Shown here in pieces: positions 55,767 to 64,000 of a DNA stretch of 64,000 bases (position 1 is the first letter of the stretch; each line of letters starts with the position of its first letter). The translations under genes were made by a program, and so were the position numbers. Location of the stretch: assembly GCF_038008685.1 (NCBI RefSeq), contig NZ_JBBOZQ010000001.1, forward strand, positions 4,526,001-4,590,000. Reading direction: 5' to 3'. Source of the DNA: Lysinibacillus sp. FSL W8-0992 (GTDB lineage: Bacteria; Bacillota; Bacilli; Bacillales_A; Planococcaceae). Below the pieces are notes generated by a model. It made no database searches and was not told where the DNA came from. It saw nothing but the letters and a program-made list of their open reading frames with translations.

Positions 55767-58631
55767 TTATTTAGATGCTTCTACCAAAGCAGCTTCCATA
55801 CGCATTCTATCACGTGTTAATATCGGTTTTAAATATTTACCTGTATAAGAGCCCGTTACTTCCACTACTTCTTCTGGCGTACCTGTAGCAACAATTGTAC
55901 CACCTTTGTCGCCACCCTCTGGCCCCAAGTCAATAATGTAATCCGCTGTTTTAATAACATCCAAATTATGCTCAATGACAAGTACTGAGTCACCATTTTC
56001 AACAAGGCGTTGCAACACAATGAGTAAGCGTGCAATATCATCTGCATGTAAGCCAGTTGTCGGCTCATCTAAAATGTAAAATGACTTACCTGTTGAGCGG
56101 CGATGTAATTCAGAAGCCAATTTAACACGCTGTGCCTCACCACCTGATAGGGTAGTCGCAGGTTGTCCTAATTTCATATAACCTAACCCTACATCAACAA
56201 TCGTTTGTAATTTACGTTGAATTTTAGGAATGTTTTCAAAGAACACCACAGCATTTTCAATTGTCATATCTAAAATATCCGCAATACTTTTATCTTTATA
56301 TTTCACTTCAAGTGTTTCGCGATTATAACGTTTACCATGACAAACTTCACACGGCACATAAACATCTGGCAGGAAATGCATTTCAATTTTAATAATACCG
56401 TCGCCACGACAAGCTTCACAACGACCACCTTTAACATTAAAGCTAAACCGCCCTTTTTTATAGCCGCGTACTTTTGCCTCATTTGTTGTTGCAAAAACAT
56501 CGCGAATATCATCAAATACTCCTGTATATGTTGCCGGATTTGAGCGTGGCGTTCTGCCGATTGGTGATTGATCAATATCAATAACTTTTTCTAACTCATC
56601 CAATCCTGTTACTTCTTTATGTGCACCTGGCTTCACCTTTGAACGGTTGAGCTTTTGCGCTAAAGATTTATATAAAATCTCATTGATGAGAGTTGATTTA
56701 CCAGAGCCAGAAACACCTGTCACCGCTACAAATAGACCTAATGGTACGTCTACTTTGACGTTTTGTAGGTTATTTTCTTTTGCACCTAAAATAGATAGTT
56801 TACGACCATCTGGTTTACGACGCTCAATTGGTAGCGGTATGAATTTCTTGCCGCTTAAATATTGTCCTGTTAATGACTTAGGATTATCCATTACTTCCTG
56901 TGGTGTACCTGCTGCAACAATTTGTCCACCATGTACTCCAGCACCTGGTCCAACATCAATAAGATAATCCGCTGCTAGCATTGTATCTTCATCATGCTCT
57001 ACTACAATTAACGTATTTCCGATATCACGCATATTTTGTAGCGTACTAATGAGACGGTCATTATCTCGCTGATGTAGGCCGATAGATGGCTCATCCAAAA
57101 TATAGAGCACTCCTGTTAAACGAGAGCCAATTTGTGTTGCCAGACGGATACGCTGAGCCTCCCCGCCTGAAAGTGTTCCCGCAGCACGATTTAATGTTAA
57201 ATAATCTAATCCTACATTGACTAAGAAGCCGAGACGTTCTTCTATTTCACGCAATACGAGTTTTGCGATTTGCATATCCTTTTCAGATAAATCGAGCTCT
57301 TTGAAAAACGTATCTGCATCCTGAATCGAATACTCTGTTACTTGTCCAATATGCTGATCTGCAACTTTCACAGCTAATGTTTCGGGCTTTAGTCGGTAGC
57401 CTTTACAAGATGGGCAAGCTTGCTGAGCCATATATTTCTCCATTTGTTCTCGTACATAATCGGAAGTTGTTTCCTTAAAACGACGCTCTACATTACGAAC
57501 GACACCTTCGAATTCAATCATCTGATCTCGCACATTGCCAAATTCATTTTCATAATGGAAGTGAATTTTATCTTTACCTGAGCCAAATAAAACCTTATCC
57601 ATCTTTTCTTTAGGTAAATCTTTGACAGGTAAATCCATTGGAATATCGTAATGGTCGCATACAGCCTTTAATAGCTGTGGATAATATTGAGAGCTAGTAG
57701 GCTCCCATGGTGCAATAGCGTGCTCTAATAATGAACGATCCCAATCTGGCACGATAAGCTCAAGATCAACCTCTTGTGTCGTTCCTAAACCGTCACAGCT
57801 TGTGCACGCCCCAAATGGACTGTTAAAAGAAAACATCCTAGGCTCTAACTCTCCAATTGAAAATCCACATAATGGGCAGGCATGATGTTCGCTAAATAAT
57901 AATTCTTCATGTTCCATTACATCGACAAGCACACGTCCCTCTGCTAATCGAAGGGCTGTTTCTAACGAATCACTAAGACGAGCTGCAATTCCTTCTTTTA
58001 CAACTACACGATCGACAACAACTTCTATCGAATGTTTTTTATTTTTATCTAGATCAATAGCATCGTCTAAATCGCGTAATTCTCCATCAATTCGTACACG
58101 GACAAAGCCTTGCTTTTTCAAATCCTCAAGTAATTTTACATGTGTCCCTTTACGCCCTGAAATCATTGGTGCAAGTAATTGCATTTTCGTACGCTCTGGA
58201 TAGACGAGCAGACGATCGACCATTTGCTCAATCGTTTGAGACGTAATCTCAATACCGTGATTTGGACAAATGGGCTTGCCGATACGGGCAAATAGTAAAC
58301 GCAAATAATCATAGATTTCCGTAACTGTTCCGACTGTTGAGCGTGGATTTCGGCTCGTCGTTTTTTGGTCGATTGAAATAGCAGGCGATAGCCCCTCTAT
58401 TGCATCTACATCCGGTTTATCCATTTGGCCAAGAAATTGGCGCGCATATGCCGATAATGATTCGACATAGCGACGTTGTCCTTCAGCGTAAATCGTATCA
58501 AACGCTAATGACGATTTCCCAGATCCAGATAAACCTGTTAACACGACTAATTGATCACGTGGAATTGTGACATTTATATTTTTTAAATTATGTGCTCGTG
58601 CGCCTTGCACGACAATTTCTGTATTTTTCAC
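55767..58631 (-). CDS. uvrA: Excinuclease ABC subunit A
   Basis: 954 residues, full length. Two ABC ATPase modules with Walker [13 protein letters not shown] and [12 protein letters not shown], two signature [10 protein letters not shown], and zinc-binding CPLCGF and CEACRGDG motifs. Damage recognition in nucleotide excision repair. Starts 7 bases after uvrB on the same strand. Confidence 0.98.
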   Translation of the reverse strand: MKNTEIVVQGARAHNLKNINVTIPRDQLVVLTGLSGSGKSSLAFDTIYAEGQRRYVESLSAYARQFLGQMDKPDVDAIEGLSPAISIDQKTTSRNPRSTVGTVTEIYDYLRLLFARIGKPICPNHGIEITSQTIEQMVDRLLVYPERTKMQLLAPMISGRKGTHVKLLEDLKKQGFVRVRIDGELRDLDDAIDLDKNKKHSIEVVVDRVVVKEGIAARLSDSLETALRLAEGRVLVDVMEHEELLFSEHHACPLCGFSIGELEPRMFSFNSPFGACTSCDGLGTTQEVDLELIVPDWDRSLLEHAIAPWEPTSSQYYPQLLKAVCDHYDIPMDLPVKDLPKEKMDKVLFGSGKDKIHFHYENEFGNVRDQMIEFEGVVRNVERRFKETTSDYVREQMEKYMAQQACPSCKGYRLKPETLAVKVADQHIGQVTEYSIQDADTFFKELDLSEKDMQIAKLVLREIEERLGFLVNVGLDYLTLNRAAGTLSGGEAQRIRLATQIGSRLTGVLYILDEPSIGLHQRDNDRLISTLQNMRDIGNTLIVVEHDEDTMLAADYLIDVGPGAGVHGGQIVAAGTPQEVMDNPKSLTGQYLSGKKFIPLPIERRKPDGRKLSILGAKENNLQNVKVDVPLGLFVAVTGVSGSGKSTLINEILYKSLAQKLNRSKVKPGAHKEVTGLDELEKVIDIDQSPIGRTPRSNPATYTGVFDDIRDVFATTNEAKVRGYKKGRFSFNVKGGRCEACRGDGIIKIEMHFLPDVYVPCEVCHGKRYNRETLEVKYKDKSIADILDMTIENAVVFFENIPKIQRKLQTIVDVGLGYMKLGQPATTLSGGEAQRVKLASELHRRSTGKSFYILDEPTTGLHADDIARLLIVLQRLVENGDSVLVIEHNLDVIKTADYIIDLGPEGGDKGGTIVATGTPEEVVEVTGSYTGKYLKPILTRDRMRMEAALVEASK

Positions 58632-58638
58632 AAGCCAA

Positions 58639-60618
58639 TCACCCTTCTGCTTTCAATTCAAATATTGTATCGCGAAGCTCAGCTGCACGTTCGAAGTCAA
58701 GTGCTTTTGCCGCTTCCTTCATCTCAACTTCAAGAGTAGCAAGTAATTTCTCTCTTTCTGCTTTCGTCAATTTTTTGCCTTTCGTTGCCTTTGTTACATA
58801 AGACTCCTCTTCCTCTGCCACCTGTGTCGCACGAATAACATCCGGAATCTTTTTGACAATCGTTTTCGGTGTAATACCATGTTCCTCGTTGTAAGCCATT
58901 TGAATTGTACGGCGGCGTTTTGTTTCCTCAATTGCCTTTTTCATAGAATCTGTCATATTATCCGCGTACATAATGACATGCCCATTTGCATTACGTGCCG
59001 CACGGCCAATTGTTTGAATAAGAGAACGCTCCGAACGTAAAAAGCCTTCCTTATCTGCATCTAAAATCGCTACTAGTGATACTTCAGGAATATCCAAGCC
59101 TTCACGCAATAAGTTAATGCCGATAAGTACATCATATGTACCTTTACGAAGTTCGCGAATAATCTCAATACGTTCTAATGTCTTAATCTCTGAATGTAAG
59201 TATTCCACTTTTAAGCCCATTTCCTTCAAATATGCAGATAAATCTTCTGACATTTTTTTCGTCAATGTTGTTACGAGTACACGCTCATTTCGCGCAATAC
59301 GATCATGAATTTCATCAATTAAATTATCAATTTGCCCTTCAATTGGACGAACTTCAATTAACGGATCTAGTAATCCTGTTGGACGTATAATTTGTTCTAC
59401 CATTTCTGGAGTATGTTCAATTTCATATGGACCAGGCGTTGCTGATACATAAATTGCTTGATGAATATGTCGTTCAAATTCCTCAAAACGCAATGGACGA
59501 TTGTCTAGTGCAGAAGGTAAACGGAAACCATGCTCTACTAGTACCCCTTTGCGCGCTTGGTCCCCATTATACATACCTCTTACTTGTGGTAATGTCACAT
59601 GGCTTTCGTCGACGACGAGTAGAAAGTCCTCTGGGAAGTAATCAAGTAACGTATATGGTGTTGCCCCAGCTTCACGTAATGTTAAATGGCGTGAATAGTT
59701 TTCAATACCTGAGCAAAAGCCCATTTCACGCATCATTTCCAAATCATAGCGTGTACGCTGCTCTAAGCGCTGTGCCTCCAATAGCTTATCTTCTGCTCTC
59801 AATAGCTCAAGGCGTTGTTCTAATTCTTGTTCAATATTGTCAATTGCTTTAAGCATTTTTTCTTCACGTGTAACGAAGTGGGATGCTGGGAAAATTGCTA
59901 CATGGTCTCGATCTGCCAATATTTCTCCAGTTAAAGCATCTACCTCTCGAATTCGGTCAATCTCATCTCCGAAAAATTCAATACGGACGCAATGTTCATC
60001 ACGAGATGCTGGGAAAATTTCCACAACGTCTCCTCGCACACGGAACGTCCCACGTGTAAAACTAATATCATTGCGTTCATATTGCACGTCGACTAATTTT
60101 CGAAGTAATTGATTGCGCTCAATTTCCATCCCTGTGCGAATTGATACAACTAATTCTCGATATTCTTCCGGAGAACCTAAACCGTATATACAGGATACGG
60201 ACGCAATAATAATGACATCATCACGTTCGAAAAGTGAAGAAGTGGCTGAGTGACGGAGTTTATCAATCTCATCATTAATGCTTGAATCTTTTTCGATATA
60301 CGTATCTGTTTGCGGAACATACGCTTCCGGTTGAAAGTAGTCATAATAACTTACAAAGTATTCAACCGCATTATTTGGGAAGAACTCTTTGAACTCACTA
60401 TATAATTGACCCGCAAGTGTTTTATTGTGGGCCATAATCAGTGTTGGTTTTTTTACTTGCTGAATGACATTGGAAATCGTAAAAGTTTTGCCCGTCCCTG
60501 TTGCACCAAGTAATGTTTGATGTCGTTTCCCTTCACGTACACCCTCCACTAATTCTGCAATCGCCTGTGGCTGATCACCATTAGGCTGATAAGGCGCCTG
60601 TAAATCAAATGTTTGCAC
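58639..60618 (-). CDS. uvrB: Excinuclease ABC subunit B
   Basis: 659 residues. Walker [13 protein letters not shown] near 36-47, the beta-hairpin [20 protein letters not shown], helicase motifs IGRAARN, and a C-terminal UVR domain ([14 protein letters not shown]) for UvrC contact. LexA box and promoter upstream, so SOS-inducible. Confidence 0.98.
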   Translation of the reverse strand: MQTFDLQAPYQPNGDQPQAIAELVEGVREGKRHQTLLGATGTGKTFTISNVIQQVKKPTLIMAHNKTLAGQLYSEFKEFFPNNAVEYFVSYYDYFQPEAYVPQTDTYIEKDSSINDEIDKLRHSATSSLFERDDVIIIASVSCIYGLGSPEEYRELVVSIRTGMEIERNQLLRKLVDVQYERNDISFTRGTFRVRGDVVEIFPASRDEHCVRIEFFGDEIDRIREVDALTGEILADRDHVAIFPASHFVTREEKMLKAIDNIEQELEQRLELLRAEDKLLEAQRLEQRTRYDLEMMREMGFCSGIENYSRHLTLREAGATPYTLLDYFPEDFLLVVDESHVTLPQVRGMYNGDQARKGVLVEHGFRLPSALDNRPLRFEEFERHIHQAIYVSATPGPYEIEHTPEMVEQIIRPTGLLDPLIEVRPIEGQIDNLIDEIHDRIARNERVLVTTLTKKMSEDLSAYLKEMGLKVEYLHSEIKTLERIEIIRELRKGTYDVLIGINLLREGLDIPEVSLVAILDADKEGFLRSERSLIQTIGRAARNANGHVIMYADNMTDSMKKAIEETKRRRTIQMAYNEEHGITPKTIVKKIPDVIRATQVAEEEESYVTKATKGKKLTKAEREKLLATLEVEMKEAAKALDFERAAELRDTIFELKAEG

Positions 60619-60654
60619 GCATGTCCCCGTCCTTTCCTTCCAATTTGTACATTT

Positions 60655-60684
60655 ATTTTAGCATAGCAGTATTAAAATATCGAA
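60655..60684 (-). promoter_or_regulatory. Promoter of uvrBA
   Basis: TTCGAT, 18-base spacer, TAAAAT on the minus strand, next to the LexA box. Confidence 0.55.
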
Positions 60685-60691
60685 CATTTAA

Positions 60692-60705
60692 CGAACGAAT
60701 GTTTG
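60692..60705. promoter_or_regulatory. LexA (DinR) box of uvrBA
   Basis: CGAACGAATGTTTG matches CGAACRNRYGTTYC at 13 of 14 positions, adjacent to the -35. uvrBA is a known LexA target in Bacillus. Confidence 0.78.
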
Positions 60706-60923
60706 TTATTTTTCTTCATTTTCAATTTCGGTACGTGTATGTTGATGTAGCATTTGAAGTTTCTCTTAGATGTAACACTCTTTCAGAAACAACAAACTTC
60801 TATCCTTTATACCTATGATTAGATATATACCCTTTCTTTAATCATAGAATTCTAGAAAAATAAAAGATTTTACAATTTTTCATTAAACATAATAGTGCTG
60901 ATAACATCTATTTGTAGATAAAC
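60706..60923. other. Intergenic stretch upstream of uvrB
   Basis: AT-rich, no gene or repeat recognised. Confidence 0.4.
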
Positions 60924-60956
60924 AAAAAAATCCGCTCTCCTGTAATTGGAGAGCGG
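60924..60956 (-). terminator. Terminator of the IDEAL-domain gene
   Basis: CCGCTCTCC paired with GGAGAGCGG, 7-base loop, T-run on the minus strand. Confidence 0.92.
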
Positions 60957-60966
60957 TCTTATCATA

Positions 60967-61218
60967 TTATTCACTTGCTACTTTGTGTAAAGCCTCTAGT
61001 TCAGTTGCGTATAAGTGAAAAGCTTTTTTATCTCGTTCATCGAGTGTTCTATCTATCAGAACCATTAGCTTTTCTTCACGATGCATACGCTGGATATGAT
61101 TTAAAAATAAATCTAAATAAATCTCGTTCAATAATTTCTCTGCCTCATCAACTTTTTTTGACTGACCTACGGCTTTTAGAAAATCTGTGTACGAATAATA
61201 TTTATCCAACGATCTCAC
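60967..61218 (-). CDS. IDEAL-domain small protein
   Basis: 83 residues. The C-terminal half has the IDEAL domain pattern: an amphipathic helix, then LMVLIDRTLDERDKKAFHLYATEL. The domain is found in small Firmicute proteins near ComK or in YpiB-type proteins; function unknown. Start uncertain: GTG at 61218 or TTG at 61209 (better spaced GAGGTGA). Divergent from comK. Confidence 0.75.
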   Translation of the reverse strand: MRSLDKYYSYTDFLKAVGQSKKVDEAEKLLNEIYLDLFLNHIQRMHREEKLMVLIDRTLDERDKKAFHLYATELEALHKVASE

Positions 61219-61437
61219 CTCGATCCTTTTCTAAATTATAAGAAAATTTAGATTAAAATGCAACGCTAAACAAATAAAAATCATCTATTATTTATTAGAA
61301 TTATAGCGGAATTTCGAGCAAATTCCTTAGGGAAAAGCATCAATTATCTATATAATTTCGGTTTATATCTATATTTTCAGAATGCATTTTTGTCATTTAC
61401 ACTACAAATAATCACTATTAAAAGGAGGCTTTTACAT

Positions 61438-61947
61438 ATGTCATCAAATTATGTGAATGGTTATTTAATGTCTTTTAATACTTATTTATTGGAACCGATT
61501 CAGCATGAATCTAAAATTTTTACTCGAGTTATTGACAAGCATAATGAGCTTATTGTGACACGCAAACCTTTGCATGTTTTACGCAAATCTTGCATCTCAT
61601 TAGGCACGACTTATGAAGCTGCAAAACATTCTGCAAAACGTTTTTTTGGTAATCAACATAAGCTCCCTATAGTCGTCGCATATGATTATGGCTTTCCTTG
61701 CATTTTTTTACCGACCTATTCGCCAAACTCTATACACAATATTTGGATTGGGCTCCATGCAATTTCCAATATTTCGCCGAGTAGTGAAGGATGTATTATC
61801 ACATTGAAAAATGATATGGAAATTGAGCTGCCGATTAAATATGCTTCGATTAGTAAACAATTTGTTAATGCTTCTATGCTTTATAAACATTATATGGGTG
61901 AGCGTAAACAACTTAGCCACGATGCTCCGTACCATCCACCATTTTAA
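61438..61947 (+). CDS. comK: Competence transcription factor ComK
   Basis: 169 residues from ATG at 61438 with AAAAGGAGG upstream. Core motifs KSCISLGTTYEAAKHSAK, HKLPIVVAYDYGFPCIFLPTYSP, NIWIGLHAI, and ELPIKYASISKQFVNASML align with B. subtilis ComK over the DNA-binding core. It is 23 residues shorter; the C-terminus ends HYMGERKQLSHDAPYHPPF and lacks the FMLYPK peptide used by MecA in B. subtilis. ComK binds AT-rich K-boxes and activates DNA uptake genes. Whether this copy works as a true regulator is unclear. Confidence 0.85.
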   Translation: MSSNYVNGYLMSFNTYLLEPIQHESKIFTRVIDKHNELIVTRKPLHVLRKSCISLGTTYEAAKHSAKRFFGNQHKLPIVVAYDYGFPCIFLPTYSPNSIHNIWIGLHAISNISPSSEGCIITLKNDMEIELPIKYASISKQFVNASMLYKHYMGERKQLSHDAPYHPPF

Positions 61948-62025
61948 TGAGAAGGTTTACTATTACTATTACTATTACTATTAAGGTGAGTAGGGTGAGT
62001 CCTTACATCGTTATTGCATTGGATA

Positions 62026-62795
62026 TTCTAAAGCGTAAAAACCCACTTCGCTTTCCGCGGGCACACACGTAAGCCGCAACCGTCGCTGTCGCGCCGTTTG
62101 TTACGTCTTACGCTCTGTGCGTTCCCGCAGGAGTCTACGTGGGTTTTTACTTGGAAATTCATATATAAATGTTCTACTAGCAGTGCCTAGTAGGATATTG
62201 CATAGCTGGAGTTCCTGTGCCTTTCTATGCATTGTACTTCTAAAGCGTAAAAACCCACTTCGCTTTCCGCGGGCATACACGTAAGCCGTAACCGTCGCTG
62301 TCGCGCCGTTTGTTACGTCTTACGCTCTGTGCGTTCCCGCAGGAGTCTACGTGGGTTTTTACTTAGGAAATATATATTAATGTTCTACTAGCAGTGCCTA
62401 GTAGGATATTGCATAGCTGGAGTTCCTGTGCCATTCTATGCATTGTAATTCTAAAGCGTAAATTCCCCTTCGCTTTCCGCGGGCATACACGTAAGCCGTA
62501 ACCGTCGCTGTCGCGCCGTTTGTTACGTCTTACGCTCTGTGCGTTCCCGCAGGAGTCTACGTGGGTTTTACTTGGAAATTCATATATAAATGTTCTACTA
62601 GCAGTGCCTAGGAGGATATTGCATAGCTGGAGTTCCTGTGCCTTTCTATGCATTGTAATTCTAAAGTGTAAAAACCCACTTCGCTTTTCGCGGGCACACA
62701 CGTAAGCCGTAACCCTCGCTAACGCGCGGTTTGTTGCGTCTTACGTTCTGTGCATTCCCGCAGAAGTCTACGTAGGTTTTTACTTGGTTAACCTA
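62026..62795. repeat. Tandem array of four ~211-bp palindrome-containing units
   Basis: Units begin TTCTAAAGCGTAAA at 62026, 62238, 62449 and 62659 (spacing 212, 211, 210); the fourth is shortened. Each has a ~120-base palindrome (CTTTCCGCGGGCA … TTCCCGCAGGAGTC with outer AACCCAC/GTGGGTT arms) and a ~90-base spacer (CTACTAGCAGTGCCTAG, TTGCATAGCTGGAGTTCCTGTG). The array ends with the ATTGTTTGAGTGACTGGCACT tail at 62817-62841. It fills most of the 940-base gap between comK and prfB. Confidence 0.93.
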
Positions 62796-62848
62796 CTAGC
62801 AGTGTTATGAAAATTCAGAATTGTTTGAGTGACTGGCACTTAAAATGA

Positions 62849-62880
62849 GAAAACCTCAGAAGCGTAACGCCTCTGAGGTC
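62849..62880 (-). terminator. Terminator of prfB
   Basis: ACCTCAGA-GCG stem with small loop, T-rich on the minus strand. Confidence 0.85.
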
Positions 62881-62888
62881 TTCATTGA

Positions 62889-63993
62889 TTATCCAATTTT
62901 AGAACGTAAATATGCATTGATAAATGGATCTAAATCTCCGTCCATTACTGCGCCTACATTCCCTGTTTCTTCACTTGTACGGTGATCCTTAACCATAGAG
63001 TATGGATGGAATACGTATGAGCGTATTTGAGAGCCCCAGCCAATTTCCTTTTGCTCACCGCGAATTTCATCAAGTTGTGCTTGCTGCTTATCAATTTCTA
63101 ATTGATATAATTTCCCTTTTAACATCGTCATTGCTTTTTCACGGTTTTTAATTTGTGAACGCTCTGCCTGACATTGAACGACAGTACCAGTTGGAATATG
63201 CGTAATACGAACAGCTGAATCCGTTGTATTAATATGCTGACCACCAGCGCCTGTTGCACGGTACGTATCAATTTTTAAATCCTCTGTGCGAATGTCTACT
63301 TCAATATTGTCATCAAATTCAGGCATGACATCACATGAAACGAATGATGTATGACGACGACCAGAAGAGTCGAACGGTGAAATACGTACTAAACGGTGTA
63401 CACCCTTTTCAGCCTGTAAATAACCGTAAGCATTATGTCCTTTAATAGATAAAGTTACGGATTTAATACCCGCTTCATCACCTGGAAGATAATCGACTGT
63501 TTCTACTTTAAATCCACGTTTTTCAGCCCAACGTGTATACATACGAAGTAACATAGAACCCCAGTCTTGAGACTCTGTACCACCAGCACCAGGATGAAGC
63601 TCTAAAATGGCATTGTTCTGATCATATGGACCACTTAATAGTAATTGCAATTCAAAATCGCCCATTTTTTGTTGGAACTCTGCTAGCTCGTTGCCTAGCT
63701 CCTCCTGTAATTCTTCATCAGGCTCTTCACGTAATAACTCTAATGTCATATCTAAGTTTTCATGTGTATCTACTAGCTCTTTATATTCATTAACAATTGC
63801 CTTCAAGCCATTACCTTCATTAATGACTACCTGTGCTCCTTGCTGATCGTCCCAGAAGCCTGGTTCTAGCATCATTTCATCTAATTCTTGAATACGTGCC
63901 TCTTTGTTTTCTAAGTCAAAGAGACCTCCTGAAGTCCGCCAATTTTTTGGCTGTAGTATCTAACGCGTTACGCACATCTGCTAATTCAATCAT
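62889..63993 (-). CDS. prfB: Peptide chain release factor 2 (programmed +1 frameshift)
   Basis: Two frames joined by a +1 shift make 367 residues, the usual RF2 size. Frame 0 starts with ATG at 63993 ([18 protein letters not shown]…) and stops at TGA 63918-63916 after 25 codons. Frame +1 continues from GAC at 63917 with [15 protein letters not shown]. The SPF anticodon-like motif is in [15 protein letters not shown] and the GGQ motif in [17 protein letters not shown]. It recognises UGA and UAA codons. The upstream gene, expected to be secA, is outside the window. Confidence 0.97.
63915..63930 (-). other. RF2 programmed frameshift site
   Basis: On the minus strand AGGAGGTCTCTTTGAC: an internal Shine-Dalgarno AGGAGG three bases before the CTT slippery codon, followed by in-frame TGA and C. 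Low RF2 levels favour the slip, which closes an autoregulatory loop. Confidence 0.97.
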
Positions 63994-64000
63994 TGCTAAA

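Noticed and set aside
59427-59852. 141-codon plus-strand ORF inside uvrB
   Set aside because: Antisense shadow of a well-conserved gene with no RBS or family pattern.
61219-61437. K-boxes (AAAA-N5-TTTT) for ComK autoregulation upstream of comK
   Set aside because: AT-rich half-sites occur, but I could not find a clear pair with the required geometry.
62363-62705. ORFs in the 62-kb tandem array (repeated CAREKRSGFLHFRITMHR-type peptides)
   Set aside because: They arise from the repeat units, are not preceded by RBSs, and do not keep frame over all units.
62026-62795. CRISPR array
   Set aside because: Spacers are as conserved as repeats and units are 211 bases; no cas genes.

Overview
The window is a low-GC Firmicute chromosome segment. 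Gene content and order point to an endospore-forming Planococcaceae/Bacillaceae bacterium, most probably Lysinibacillus or a close relative. Reasons: sporulation genes (spoVIF, spoVAC/D/E, CotZ- and CotO-like coat proteins, a YjcZ-type peptide), long blocks collinear with Bacillus subtilis loci (yjcH-yjcG-yjcF; yjbI-to-yjbO with pepF, coiA, mecA and spx; fabHA-fabF; yitS-U-V-W; yisK-yisL; addB-addA-yhjE; ctpB-minJ-csbA; ftsEX; uvrBA; prfB), GTG/TTG starts, and several families of Bacillales-type intergenic repeats. Genus assignment is inference; nothing was searched.

Layout. 0-6.3 kb: a partial yutG-like gene, the yjcHGF cluster, then spore genes (spoVIF, yjcZ, a four-gene lipoprotein-spoVACDE operon, cotZ/cotO). 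6.3-11 kb: mgtE, then a minus-strand operon UPF0738-relQ-nadK-rluD. 11-19.3 kb: CYTH protein, lytic transglycosylase, truncated haemoglobin and yjbH on plus; pepF, coiA, mecA and spx on minus; between yjbH and pepF lies a small RNA that I identify as RoxS/RsaE behind a Rex/Fnr-like palindrome. 19.3-27.6 kb: T-box-controlled trpS, fabH-fabF with a FapR operator, yjzD, an N-domain-less clpB with a CtsR box, and an Fnr regulator whose predicted Fe-S ligands match B. subtilis Fnr. 27.7-35.7 kb: yit cluster, a membrane-anchored GH13-like protein that seems catalytically dead, yisL, yisK and a DUF418 protein. 35.9-45.6 kb: addAB, yhjE, an XRE-cupin regulator divergent from azlCD. 45.8-55.5 kb: cell-envelope block (csbA, minJ, ctpB, a ResA-like/membrane-protein pair, an M23 peptidase directly downstream of ftsEX, yvlB). 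55.7-64 kb: uvrBA with a LexA box, an IDEAL-domain protein, comK, a four-unit 211-bp tandem array, and prfB with its programmed +1 frameshift.

How the parts connect: Spx, YjbH, MecA and CtsR-controlled clpB form a stress/proteolysis theme; ComK, CoiA, MecA and AddAB touch competence and recombination; Fnr, RoxS, ResA-like and truncated haemoglobin touch redox and oxygen; FtsEX, the M23 peptidase, MinJ and CtpB touch division and envelope or spore development. No tRNA, rRNA, CRISPR array, transposase or prophage was seen. The novel-looking material is mainly in intergenic repeats and in a few atypical family members: the GH13 protein, clpB, comK and yjbH.
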